Source: Cepaea nemoralis (taxonomy: Eukaryota > Mollusca > Gastropoda > Stylommatophora > Helicidae). Taken from it: a stretch of DNA of 64,000 nucleotides. The notes beneath the pieces are model-generated. The model did no database searches. It was not told the origin of the DNA and was given only the letters and a program-made list of their open reading frames with translations. This document shows, piece after piece, positions 1 through 9,859 of the stretch. The position numbers and the translations under genes were made by a program. Location: contig JACEFZ010022373.1 in NCBI GenBank assembly GCA_014155875.1, positions 347,001-411,000 of the forward strand. Direction: 5' to 3'. Positions within the stretch are counted from its first letter, which is position 1; each line of letters starts with the position of its first letter.

Positions 1-705
1 ACATGGATATATAAATGTCACCATGTAGACATACACATAGGATATATAAATGTCCACCATGTAGACATACACATAGGATATATAAATGTCACCATGTAGA
101 CATCCACATGGATATATAAATGTCACCATGTAGACATACACAATGGAATATATAAATGCCACCATGTAGACATACACATGGATATATAAATGTCACCATG
201 TAGACATACACATGGATATATAAATGTCACCATGTAGACATACACATGGATATATAAATGTCCCCATGTAGACATACACAGGATATATAATGTCACCATG
301 TAGACATACACATGGATATATAAATGTTATTATGTAGACATACATATGGATATATAAATGTCATTATGTAGACATACACATGGATATATAAATGTCATTA
401 TGTAGACATACACATGGGTATATAAATGTCATTATGTAGACATACACATGGATATATAAATGTTATTATGTAGACATACACATGGATATATAAATGTCAT
501 CATGTAGACATACACATGGATATATAAATGTTATTATGTAGACATACACATGAATATATAAATGTCATTATGTAGACGACATACACATGGATATATAAAT
601 GATACCATGAAGACATACACATGAATATAGAATACCACCAAGAAGACATGCACATAGATATATATATGCTAATATGTAGACATACACATGAACATATAAA
701 TGTCA
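1..705. repeat. 34-bp tandem satellite (S1)
   Basis: About 20 head-to-tail copies of a 34-bp unit containing GGATATATAAATGTC and CATGTAGACATAC. The array runs off the left edge of the window, so its full length is unknown. Copies differ by single substitutions (ACCATG versus ATTATG) and small indels, and the last copies near 600-700 are the most diverged. Long open frames across it are repeat translations with no gene character. Confidence 0.95.
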
Positions 706-1131
706 TCTCTGATATCCAAGTCAACATCTGCAACAATAAATAAACATCTTGTCCAGGAGCGTGACATTTATTAAGGTAACATTTCCCAGTCATTAATACA
801 ATACTGAGTACATTGACACATACACAAACGTCCAAACTAACTTCGCGTTGCCAAGCTGCAGAACTCACAGCAGCTTTCCCCAACAACATTTCTCAGTACC
901 TCATTTCCTCTGGCTTAACTCTTTGGTGCGAACTCTAAGATAAAGAGCTAGTTTGAATCTAATAATTATAATTTCCTCAAATGTATCAATCGATGTATCC
1001 CCGATTAACTGACTCCCTGATTGATTGGCTCCCTGCATGTATGCCCGAGTCAGCCTTTTTCTGAAAGCTCCCTCTATCAACTGGAATGCGTACTTCTGAA
1101 TGACGGCTTCTCAGTCCATAAACCTGAATGA

Positions 1132-1132
<1 letters not shown>
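706..1132. other. No recognisable feature
   Basis: Mixed-composition sequence between the satellite and a CT microsatellite. I see no domain, RNA gene or repeat relative within the window. Confidence 0.5.
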
Positions 1133-1208
<76 letters not shown>

Positions 1209-1273
1209 CTCTCTGTCTCTCTGTCTCTCTCTCCCTCTCTCTCTCCAAAGCAGTCTCCCGTCTCGACTAAGAG

Positions 1274-1318
<45 letters not shown>

Positions 1319-1319
1319 A
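1133..1319. repeat. (CT)n microsatellite
   Basis: An almost pure CT run at 1133-1205, then interrupted CT/CTGT/CCCT tracts to 1247 and a second CT block at 1277-1319. A short CTC run follows near 1393-1412. From 1320 to about 1835 nothing else is recognisable. Confidence 0.95.
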
Positions 1320-1835
1320 TACAAAATCAGTCTCCAACCACAGCCGTCTCAAGTCTAACTCTTCTAATGCTATCTCACATCTAAGAGAGTCTTTTCCTCC
1401 TCCTCCTCCTCCCACCCCCACCCAGTTCAACCAAGCTGTATGATTGATTTTGTAACTTGCTACTTTTAAATTAAGAGTTAAGGGATTTAACCGTTACACG
1501 GGACAGTTGGACTAACATGTTGACTATTGTCCTTGACTTGGGGACGTAAATTAAATGTACCTCTGAAGTCGGAGCGGTTTCGCCTGATGGCGAGAGACAT
1601 TGTTAATAGGGAAAGCTAATCCACATGCACAATTCAGGCCAGAACTGCTAAATGTAGTGAGTATGGATTACGCTTGACTTATAAGCGAGCAAAGCAAAAA
1701 AACAAAAACAAATAAAAAACACTTTCCATCTGTCAGTAGTTTCATCATGCTCTTTCCGTTACTCACGAAAGGTTTCTTGTACACGCCTCAAACCCCCGAC
1801 ACTCTCGTCGAACATAGACAACCTTTAAGTCTGAC

Positions 1836-1990
1836 CTTCGACGTTTCTCAGCCAGACACAACACGAAACAGACAGCAGTCCACACCCCACACCGTGCTGT
1901 CAACCATCCCGATTTGTTTATTTGTCCATCAAGAATGATGATGACCATTCATTTCATCCAGTGGGGTTGAAAGGATGGAGCCGTGAGTTC
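1836..1990 (+). repeat. Interspersed repeat R1, longest copy
   Basis: This stretch recurs twice elsewhere. Its first half (GACGTTTCTCAGCCAGACA...) matches 18470-18545 on the same strand. Its second half (CATTTCATCCAGTGGGGTTG...) matches 16297-16368 inverted. The three copies define one dispersed family of at least 150 bp. I cannot classify it: no Pol III boxes or terminal repeats are evident. Confidence 0.75.
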
Positions 1991-2274
1991 TAAGATGGCT
2001 GATAAGGCATATTTTGGCTCGAAATGTTCTTTGACAATGTGGACAAAGAATGCTTTCTCCCTCTGCCCCGTACCTGCCATACACCGCAAGGTACTATATT
2101 GCCAGTAAATGACCGTTCGTTTTTTTTAACAGTCTGCAGTGTTTAATGTATGATCCATTCATGATAACAGTCATAACATCTGATGGGAGATGCCTTGAAG
2201 AGATTAGAATAAGAATCGCTATGGCGAAGGTAGACTTTTCTGGAGGAGAATTTCCTGCAGTGTTTTTCTGTCCT

Positions 2275-2550
2275 ACCTTTTCTTCATAGCTCTTGCAGTC
2301 CTGGTTGCCTCACACGTGACTGCACCCATGTGTAATGATGCACGCCACGAATGTAGGTCTCTGACTGCAGTCCCCCAGGTGTCATGATGAATTCCAAAAG
2401 CATTCAGTGAGATTTTCAGTGTCTTTAAAGCGTTTCCTCTGGCCACCTTTGGAGCGTTTACCACAACGCAACTAGCCGTTAAAAAATTCGTTTAGGGAGC
2501 CTGTGATCTGGCATGCGAGTTAAGTGACCAGCCCAGCTAATCTGATTCTG
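2275..2550 (-). pseudogene. LINE reverse-transcriptase C-terminal fragment
   Basis: On the minus strand a conserved C-terminal signature of RTE/Jockey-like LINE polyproteins is legible: a MPDHRLPKRIF-like segment, then GNALKTLKISLNAFGI, then DTWGTAV-RDLHSWRASL and a run rich in E, A, R and K. In intact elements this tail follows the reverse transcriptase. Stops lie in the upstream part, and no catalytic region is attached. It is a 5'-truncated dead copy inside the region downstream of the C1q exon. Confidence 0.65.
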
Positions 2551-2903
2551 ATTCTGATTCTCTACTAATGAAGAATCGGACCAATTGTACCACAAGCTGG
2601 CTGACCACCACACACCTTAAAGGCACCTCTGCCTAACTGTGTACTTTCTTTAACCTAACTGGCTGGGTTGCGATACGCCGATCTGAAGCAATAGTAGAGC
2701 GTGTATGGACTACGCTTGAGATCAGGGCAAGCGACTGCAAACAAAAGCTCACAAACAAACACACATTTAGAAATACAAACCAAGACTTCCATATTTTACA
2801 TACACACAATGAAGAAGTGAGCAATATGTAGCACACACTACATCTATTTAACATACACACAATACAGAAGTGAGCAACATGAAGCACACACTCCATGTAT
2901 TTG
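2551..2903. other. No recognisable feature
   Basis: Contains a small CTGATT triplication near 2540-2560 and some CA-rich stretches. No coding signature is seen. Confidence 0.4.
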
Positions 2904-3552
2904 TCACTTCCGGTCCCCAACATTTCGGATAGGAATTTTAACCGTTAAGCCTCTGGAGTGTTTACGCTTCTGGCTACGGTTTGCAGTCGCATTTTCCTCA
3001 TGCTGGACAGGGAGTGCATGGTTCCGTCACCCTGCTAAGGAGTTGAGTGCGTGAGTTGTGAATTTCGTTTTTACAAATGTCCGCGGTTGTTGTAGCGTGA
3101 ATTGCATGTTCAGAACGCTTTGAATTGACTGAACTGCCTTTTAGGCTCGCAGGTGAATTTTCTTGGAGACTCCTTGGGGTCGTCGCTGGAGCTATGGTGT
3201 TCTTGCTTGTGCGATGCTGTCAGCGGGCCGCCCTGCCGAAAGGGACCGAACCGTATGGTATAAATCCGGGAGCAATGAAGTCCTTCCGCTCGATTTTTAA
3301 TGCAGTAATGTGTGGCTGCTGGTTTTCTAGCGACTGCCGCTTCTATCGACGATGAACGGTGCTTTCCATGGAGGACTTTTGTGTTGGCATTCTGACGGCG
3401 GCATCATGTACATTGTGCCTGTGCGAGCTGCTGGTTTGTCGAGACTCCTGTCTATTTCATTTTTCGCATAGGGCAGTGAGGAGCATTTCGTGTGATATTC
3501 ACTGGCACAGGAACGGAGCATAATTGGGACGAACCGTTGCGGTGAAGTTGGA
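2904..3552 (+). repeat. Interspersed repeat R2 (SINE-like), copy 1
   Basis: About 650 bp that matches 58638-59278 in inverted orientation almost end to end, and 30970-31197 in part. Shared landmarks are CACTTCCGGTCCCCA at one end and the CCAACTTCAC...GTTCGTCC stretch at the other. In the 31-kb copy the corresponding end is a tRNA-like head with good A and B boxes, so R2 may be a tRNA-derived SINE. Open frames in it are incidental. Confidence 0.7.
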
Positions 3553-3606
3553 TCCGCGACTATTACATAGCTAACATGTATCTGTGGACAAACAAACAGC
3601 TGTTTA

Positions 3607-3840
3607 GCCCGATTTGTGGCGACTGGGTTACGGACGCAATTCGTAATCACGCAAACCGCGTTCGGAACACAGATATAGGCGATTTGGCAGCAGACTGCCT
3701 TGTGTTGTTTTTCTTGTAATGGTATATGTGCCGACCGTTCAGAAAGTTATGGCAAGCTGTTGAAAGTAAACTTGCTAAGAAATCACAAACAGCCAAATGA
3801 TGTCGGGGTTGAATGCGGCGTCCTGTAAACTAAAAGCAAC
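3607..3840 (+). repeat. SINE1 copy
   Basis: Diverged member of the main SINE family of the window. It has GGTTACGGACGCAATTCG near the head, then CGTTCAGAAAG-TATGGCAAGC and the 3' block GTTGAATGCGGCGTCCTGTAAA, which corresponds to GTTGACTGCAACGTCCTGTA in better copies. Confidence 0.7.
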
Positions 3841-3916
3841 AAACTAGGCATCGATTGTAGATTGCAGAACTAGCCGACACAAGAGATGTATGCCACTAGT
3901 GGTCGATGGTTCTCAC

Positions 3917-4053
3917 CTGGGGTGCCGTGAAGATCCCAGTGTTGTTGTTGTAGCCGCCGCCGTGGTTAATGAGAATCTTGTTCAGAACCAGTGTGTCGCC
4001 GTTGTCAAGGACAAGGTTTTTATCAAGCGCAGCCGAGAAGGCCACAGTTGATT
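3917..4053 (-). CDS. C1q-domain protein, exon encoding first half of C1q domain
   Basis: A 137-nt exon read on the minus strand, bounded by an AG acceptor (TTTGACAG, just above 4053) and a GTGAGA donor (3911-3916). Entered in the phase left by the exon at 9215-9278, it encodes 46 codons with the C1q globular-domain signature: STVAFSAALDKN, then GDTLVLNKILINHGGGYN, then TGIFTAPQ. The family pattern is VAFSA..., NxGxxY and TGxFTAP. It ends in phase 0 exactly after FTAP-Q, where the rest of the domain (GxYxF onward) would follow. That exon is not visible below 3917 and may lie off the left edge. C1q-domain proteins are secreted trimeric lectin-like recognition molecules, greatly expanded in molluscs. 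The domain call is strong; gene completeness is unknown. Confidence 0.82.
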
Positions 4054-4394
4054 CTGTCAAATCAGAATGATTTTATGTAATTTCGTCACGTATCATTTCT
4101 GGGAAAGTTCTATGGACACGCTCATTCTTGATTGAAGCGTGATTGCTTCAAGTGTTTACAATCGTATCTACAAATGTGAGGCGGTAAGCAATACAGATAG
4201 ATAAACAATTAACAGACAGACAGACAGGGTGATATATAGACAGATAAACATATATACAGATTAATTTCCTAGCGTGTCGCTGATAAACAGTCTAGGGTTC
4301 ACAAGCATATAGCTCCTCTGAAGTCGGAGAGTGTCTGCCTGTACGGCGAGGAACCACCAGTATGTACACCAATAAGCCAGACATGAGACAACGG
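4054..4394. other. Intronic sequence, no recognisable feature
   Basis: Upstream of the C1q exon on the minus strand. It holds a short GACA run (about 4213-4230). The CCTCTGAAGTCGGAG stretch near 4315 recurs near 1560, suggesting a further minor dispersed repeat. Confidence 0.4.
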
Positions 4395-5275
4395 ATACTC
4401 ACGCAAACCTCAGGTCCTGTATGGCATCACATTGATGTTGGACAACAGGATGCTTTCATCCGACATACAGGACTTCGCGTTGGAGCTGAAGCCACGAACA
4501 CAAGCAAACAAGCAAGCACAAGCATATAGCAGTGTGGGTATTAAAACTGCTTTGTAGACTTTCAGCTTTGTTTGCAGGCTTTTTCCATTTCTATCCCACA
4601 CATTTTGGTACAGTGTACCAAAGGATGCTCTGGCCTTGGAGATTCTTGCATTCACTTAGTCATCAATTGTGGCAGCTTGTGACACAGTTCTGCCAAGATA
4701 GGTGAATTGGTCCACAACACTTAGTCCATGACCATTCACTTTGATATTTGGCACGGTGTGATTAATCCTGGATTTGGCTGGTACATAACTACAGTCTTCT
4801 CCAAATTGATATTGATCCCAAAGTTGGCACAGGATATGATAAAGCTGAAACATTGTGTTGCATGTCTGACTCTGAGTTGGCATGTAGAGCGCAATCATCA
4901 GCAAACAGGAGCTCACTAACGGTGTCGCTGTTAGCTTTGGATTAAGCTTTCAGTCTTCTGAGATTGAACACTTTTCCATCCGTGCGGTAGTAGATGTCTA
5001 TTCCAATAGCATTGTTCTCGAAGGCATTCGTCAACATAGCTGAAAACATGAGGCTGAACAGTGTTGGTGCCAGGACACATTCTTTCTTCACTCCATTGGT
5101 GACACGAAAAGGCTCAGACAGTTCACAATTTGTTTGTATTCTTGCCTGCATACCATCGTGAAATAGCAGCATTGTTTGGACAAACTTTCGTGGACAGCCA
5201 TATTTAGCCATAATCTTCCATATTCCAATGCTGACTGTATCAAAGGCTTTGGTAAGGTCAAAGAATGTTAAATTA
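4395..5275 (-). pseudogene. LINE-A reverse-transcriptase fragment
   Basis: Minus-strand reverse-transcriptase domain in three broken frames. In order from 5275 downward they carry DLTKAFDTVS (RT block with a catalytic Asp), IMAKYGCPRKFV, SEPFRVTNGVKKECVLAPTLFSLM, NLRRLKA, the ELLFADDCA active-site box (FADD) and KVNGHGLSVVDQFTYLG. It is the same family as the plus-strand copy at 13.0-17.3 kb. At least three stops or frameshifts separate the pieces. The usual Q-G in VKQGCVLAP reads K-E here. It lies inside the C1q gene intron. Confidence 0.85.
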
Positions 5276-5570
5276 CTGTTCTTAGTATGTACACCGCATT
5301 TATTGTACCCTTGCCTTCTACAAACCCACATTGTTCTTCTCCTATTTCAGGTTGTATTTTTTTCCTAACTCTTTACATGATAATTCTTTGCAAAATCTTC
5401 TTGATGTGACTCATTATACTAATTGTTCGAAGTTGATCACATTCCAAGGCTCCTGATTTCTTTGGGATTGCAATAAATACAGAATTGCATAATTCATGAG
5501 GTATATATCTCCAGTATCATATATGGTATTCAGGAGTCTGGTAACTTTATCTATTCCGTATTCCGTATGA
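5276..5570 (-). pseudogene. LINE-B reverse-transcriptase fragment fused to LINE-A
   Basis: Directly upstream of the LINE-A piece on the same strand, the sequence switches to a different LINE family. It carries IPKKSGALECDQ, RTISIMSH and IQPEIGEEQCGFVEGKGT, and matches the plus-strand copy at 35550-36764, not LINE-A. The switch falls near 5275, at an equivalent point in both reverse transcriptases (after the CGF-KGT block, before the DxxKAFD block). Confidence 0.75.
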
Positions 5571-5789
5571 AGTCATACAATCATATATTATATGATGATC
5601 ATACACACAACGGTGAAGTCATACATTCATATATTATATGATTATCATACACATCGTTGTAATCGGACACATGCCCAAGGGTATGTGCCAGGTTTCCTAC
5701 ATTTACCCTGTGTTATACAGTTATTGTATTGTTCTTGTGTGTTTCAGTATCGCTTGTTTATCTTGTCATGTCCATTGTTTGTGTTTGTG

Positions 5790-5822
<33 letters not shown>

Positions 5823-5830
5823 GTATGTAT
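5571..5830. repeat. 44-bp duplication and AT/GT simple repeats
   Basis: A roughly 44-bp unit (GAAGTCATACA-TCATATATTATATGAT...) occurs twice in tandem between about 5568 and 5655. Unassigned sequence follows, then a (TA)n/(GT) run at 5788-5825. Confidence 0.6.
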
Positions 5831-6043
5831 ATGCAACTACCATCACTGGCCTTATATTAAAGATCATCTGCGACGAGACCACGAGGACTTCCAAGAAGAT
5901 AATGGATTGGCGGCAACAGAGACATTGTACAACCACACGGAATGACACTATCCAGTGCCGCCCACCGGGCGCTGGAACGTAAATTATTCCTCTCCACGAT
6001 GCTACACGGCAGAAGTGGAAGATGATGATGATGATGATGATGA

Positions 6044-6048
<5 letters not shown>
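5831..6048 (+). mobile_element. LINE-C 3' end with (GAT)n tail
   Basis: 5831-6020 is the reverse complement match of 56655-56860, the 3' end of the LINE-C copy near 57 kb. It includes GATCATCTGCGACGAGACCACG, which encodes the basic Arg-rich C-terminus, and GCCCACCGGGCGCTGGAACG. It is severely 5'-truncated, as expected for target-primed insertion. It ends in a pure GAT triplet run (6021-6048), as the second copy does. Confidence 0.8.
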
Positions 6049-6085
<37 letters not shown>

Positions 6086-6089
<4 letters not shown>

Positions 6090-6482
6090 TTAATGGGCAG
6101 TACTATGCAGATTTCCTTATCAAACTAAGAAAGACTGTGACCAGAAAACGAGCGATAGCGCGTACGCAAATTCTGCCTTTGCTTCAAGACAACGAGCCCT
6201 CCCATAAAGCACGGCTTGTGCTGCAAACTGCCAACGATTTGAATATTGAAATTCTTCCACAGCCACCATATTCTCCAGATTTAGCTCCATCATACTTTTT
6301 TCTTTTCCAAAATCTTAAACCTGAAAGGAAATCGTTTCGTCGGTTACGAAGATGTCATACTGGCTAATGATAACTGGTTTAGTTCGAAAAATAGGTTGGT
6401 TTATTCTGAAGGTCTTTTCAATATCACGCAGAGAGGGCAGAAATGCATACATTCAGGAGGTGGCTATATTGAGAAAGAATGA
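6086..6482 (+). pseudogene. mariner-type transposase fragment
   Basis: The C-terminal half of a mariner (Tc1/mariner superfamily, DDE) transposase. Residues 1-93 of the first frame hold the second catalytic Asp region LLQDNEPSHKA (family pattern LHDNAPxH) and, 34 residues on, YSPDLAPSYFFLF, containing the third catalytic Asp (family pattern SPDLAPSDYHLF). After a frameshift near 6350 the frame continues through SEGLFNI, RGQKCI and GGGYIEKE to a stop at 6482, the normal mariner C-terminus. The N-terminal DNA-binding half is replaced by an AT microsatellite (6046-6086). No terminal inverted repeats were found. It is inactive. Confidence 0.85.
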
Positions 6483-6538
6483 GCACTATGCCAAATTCCA
6501 ATTTTCTCCGTCTAATCATTCATGGTCAGGCTAAAGAA

Positions 6539-7110
6539 TTATGAGAAGCCTCTTGAACTTCCTATGTACTTGAACCTCTTTACTTGTTTCAAGGGATGTT
6601 CGGTTAGGTGAATTGTTGTTGCTTTTTCTTCTTTAGTTATAGTCAACACCTCTGTTTTACTTGTGCTAATTTTCATGTTATGTTCCCTACACATTTCGTT
6701 TACACTATTCATGTGGTCTTGTAATTCAGCTTCTGATTTTGCTATTAGTGCTTGGTCGTCCGCAAACAGGAGTTCTCTAATGGTTAGATTTGCAGATGGT
6801 TCTTCTTCTGTGTTCTCGTCATGCAGTGTTCTTGCGGTCTCTGTTTGGCTGGTTTCTTTACATATGTTGTCAATATATGTTATGAACAAGAGAGGGGACA
6901 GGACACAACCTTGTCCTACTCCGTATCATATTGTTCAGTGAGCAACCAAAATACCTGTTTGCGGACGGCATTCGCCACATACCTAAGCAATTGGATGCTT
7001 GCCTGAATGCCTACGGCGACTTCTTCTGACCAACCCATGGTGCATAATTCATTCAAAATAAATGCTTTGTTTAATTCTACCACACCTGTTAATGTTTCTT
7101 TCATGCTTTT
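6539..7110 (-). pseudogene. LINE-D reverse-transcriptase fragment
   Basis: Minus strand, same family as 33143-34020. It shares SANLTIRELLFADDQALIAKSEAELQDH (broken here as LTIRELLFADDQ...), followed by MKISTSKTEV and HPLKQVK. The FADD catalytic box is intact, but the protein stops at KYIGSSRG. Upstream pieces (6916-7104) are in another frame and degraded. It abuts the mariner relic at 6539. Confidence 0.8.
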
Positions 7111-7150
7111 GTTATAAAGCTATTGGAACGGGTTTCAGATGAACGTCCCA

Positions 7151-7199
7151 ATATATATATATATATATATATATATCTATATATATATATATATTATAT

Positions 7200-7262
<63 letters not shown>
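7151..7262. repeat. (AT)n microsatellite
   Basis: About 110 bp of nearly pure AT, interrupted only by single base slips. It ends directly at the Tn5 mosaic-end sequence. Confidence 0.95.
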
Positions 7263-7265
<3 letters not shown>

Positions 7266-7284
7266 AGATGTGTATAAGAGACAG
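7266..7284 (+). other. Exact Tn5/Nextera mosaic-end sequence (likely artefact)
   Basis: The 19 bases AGATGTGTATAAGAGACAG equal the hyperactive Tn5 mosaic end used in tagmentation libraries. It sits at the boundary of an AT microsatellite, where gap filling is likely. An exact 19-mer of this kind has no natural explanation here, so I read it as adapter sequence incorporated into the assembly. Confidence 0.9.
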
Positions 7285-7372
7285 ATATCCTGGCAATGTT
7301 GCTCATAATTTTGTCTGAGTTGTGTTTGATGTCGTCCCCAGAAGCAGGACCTGGATTTGTTTATATACCATT

Positions 7373-7735
7373 TTTAGGAAAATAACTGGACATGGGTAGA
7401 TATTTGTCTAGAGAAAAATCATGAGGCGACAACTGGACAAGGGTAGTTAGATGTGTAGAGTACATGTATGAGGAGAATACTGGACAGGAGTAGATAGTTG
7501 TCTATATAACATTTATGAGGAGACAACTCGACAGAAGTAGATAGTTGTCTATATGACATTTATGAGGAGACACCTCGACAGAAGTAGATAGTTGTCTAGA
7601 GAACACTTATGAGGAGACAACTCGACAGAAGTAGATAGTTGTCTAGAGAACACTTATGAGGAGACAACTCGACAGAAGTAGATAGTTGTCTAGAGAACAC
7701 TTATGACGAGGCAGTTGTCTAGATAACCGGTCACA
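7373..7735. repeat. 47-bp tandem minisatellite (S2)
   Basis: About 7.5 copies of a 47-bp unit. Each mature unit contains AGACAACT and, 14 bases later, AGTTGTCT, an exact 8-bp inverted pair able to form a hairpin. The left copies are the most diverged. One isolated relative lies near 34722-34760. Confidence 0.9.
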
Positions 7736-7868
7736 AGACGTTCTTGTTAGAACCAGACACAAACTATGTTTAACACCTGACTGTTCTCACTGAGGGCTGA
7801 ATAATTGGCATTTGAACCTCCCGCCTTCATATAACAGCTCGGACACGTGTTCTACGCCACAATCCCAG

Positions 7869-9013
7869 TTGGACAGCACGGACAAGTATAGTTTGATGTC
7901 TGGACAGTTGGACAGCACGAACAAGTATAGTTTGATGTCTGGACAGTTGGACAGCACGAACAAGTATAGTTTGATGTCTGGACAGTTGGACAGCATGGAC
8001 AAGTATAGTTTGATGTTTGGACAGTTGGACATCACGGACAAGTATAGTTTGATGTCTGGTCAGTTGGACAGCACGGACAAGTATAGTTTGATGTCTGGAC
8101 AGTTGGACAGCACGGACAAGTATAGTTTGATGTCTGGACAGTTGGACAGCACGGACAAGTATAGTTTGATGTCTGCACAGTTGGACAGCACGGACAAGTA
8201 TAGTTTGATGTCTGGCCAGTTGGACAGCACGGACAAGTATAGTTTGATGTCTGGCCAGTTGGACAGCACGGACAAGTATAGTTTGATGTCTGGACATTTG
8301 GACAGCACGGACAAGTATAGTTTCGTGTCTGGACAGTTGGACAGCACAGACAAGTATAGTTTGATGTCTGGACAGTTGGACAGCACGGACAAGTATAGTT
8401 TGATTTCTGGACAGTTGGACAGCACGGACAAGTATAGTTTGATGTCTGCACAGTTGGAAAGCACGGACAAGTATAGTTTGATGTCTGGCCAGTTGGACAG
8501 CACGGACAAGTATAGTTTGATGTCTGGCCAGTTGGACAGCACGGACAAGTATAGTTTGATGTCTGGCCAGTTGGACAGCACGGACAAGTATAGTTTGATG
8601 TCTGGCCAGTTGGACAGCACGGACAAGTATAGTTTGATGTCTGGACAGTTGGACAGCACAGACAAGTATAGTTTGATGTCTGGACAGTTGGACAGCACGG
8701 ACAAGTATAGTTTGATGTCTGGACAGTTGGACAGCACGGACAAGTATAGTTTGATGTCTGCACAGTTAGACAGCACGGACAAGTATAGTTTGATGTCTGG
8801 CCAGTTGGACAGCACGGACAAGTATAGTTTGATGTCTGGCCAGTTGGACAGCACGGACAAGTATAGTTTGATGTCTGGCCAGTTGGACAGCACGGACAAG
8901 TATAGTTTGATGTCTGGCCAGTTGGACAGCACGGACAAGTATAGTTTGATGTCTGGACAGTTGGACAGCACGGACAAGTATAGTTTGATGTCTGGACAGT
9001 TGGACAGCAAGGA
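7869..9013. repeat. 39-bp tandem minisatellite (S3) with open frames
   Basis: About 29 copies of a 39-bp unit, which on the plus strand translates as a 13-residue repeat DSTDKYSLMSGQL. Because 39 is a multiple of three and no indels occur, one plus frame is open from 7812 to 9047 (411 codons) and several minus frames are open too. The plus frame has no ATG start (it opens on TTG), so I do not call it a gene. A variant unit with GCACAG occurs at 8175, 8448 and 8760, giving a 7-8 unit higher-order period. Confidence 0.9.
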
Positions 9014-9214
9014 CAATGGCGTTGTTAGTTGCCAGGTATATCATTGAACTGAACCCACAATTATAGGCTATGGACAGAACTGGTATCTAGACGCTGATAT
9101 GACACCATAAGTTTTAGAAACATGTCAATAAGAGATACGGATGGCTGGTTCTATGCTCTTATACGTAATGCACATACCAAGTCACCAGACTGGGTTGGAA
9201 CTCTGAATACTCAC

Positions 9215-9278
9215 CCAGGGTCTGTCCACATGCCACGCCAAGCACAACAAAGATGATACACCCTGCCAGCAACATCAT
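9215..9278 (-). CDS. Signal-peptide exon of the C1q-domain gene
   Basis: On the minus strand, ATGATG opens at 9278 and encodes 21 codons, a classic secretory signal. It reads MMLLAGCIIFVVLGVACGQ, with a hydrophobic core of about 14 residues and an A-C-G cleavage region. The exon ends in phase 1 at a perfect GTGAGT donor (9209-9214). Its single overhanging G completes a GAA codon with the AA that opens the 4053-3917 exon, so the two join in frame into a signal peptide followed directly by a C1q domain. The intervening 5.2 kb would be intron. Promoter motifs upstream (above 9278) were not recognised. The start could be either of the two adjacent ATGs. The linkage of the two exons is inferred from phase and order. 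Confidence 0.65.
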
Positions 9279-9408
9279 GGTAGTGTCCTGTATAGGGGAA
9301 TACACAACAACAGTTGGAGCAGTCTTACAGAAAAGGGTGAGACAAGATATGGCGATGTTAGGGAATAATTAACAACAGTTTGAGCAGGCTTGCAACAATG
9401 GGTGAGAC

Positions 9409-9630
9409 AAAATGTGGCGATGTTCCTGACGTGATCCAGCCTTGTCAAGGCAAGCTATGGTCACACATACATGTGATGGTAAATGCGTGGCGATGTTCCT
9501 GACGTGATCCAGCCTTGTCAAGGCAAGCTATGGTCACACATACATGTGATGGTAAATGCGTGGCTATGTTACTCATGTGATCCAGCCTTGTCAAGGCAAG
9601 CTATGGTCACACATACATGTGATGGTAAAT
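9409..9630. repeat. 73-bp unit, three tandem copies (S4)
   Basis: The unit containing GTGATCCAGCCTTGTCAAGG starts at 9431, 9504 and 9577, exactly 73 bp apart. It lies just 5' of the signal-peptide exon of the minus-strand C1q gene, so it is in the putative promoter-proximal region. Confidence 0.9.
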
Positions 9631-9859
9631 GTTAATAACCATGTTCTGTAATGAGAAGCGGAAAGCTGCAGTATGTCGGTACAACCGCAAGTTTCAGTGG
9701 AAGAGAAGCAAGAAGACACCAAGAGAGGCGATGTTGGACAATGTGACATCATGGCATGGAGGAGAGTCGGTATCTGAAGTGATTGGCAGCACAAGAGAGG
9801 TTCTGAAATGAGACATTCTTCGCTTCTGCTTCCGCGAGAGACATTTTGGATACGTGATG

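Noticed and set aside
4395..4520. Possible extra C1q-gene exon ending in GTGAGT near 4391-4397 on the minus strand
   Set aside because: All three frames stop before the donor, so it cannot join the signal-peptide and C1q exons in phase.
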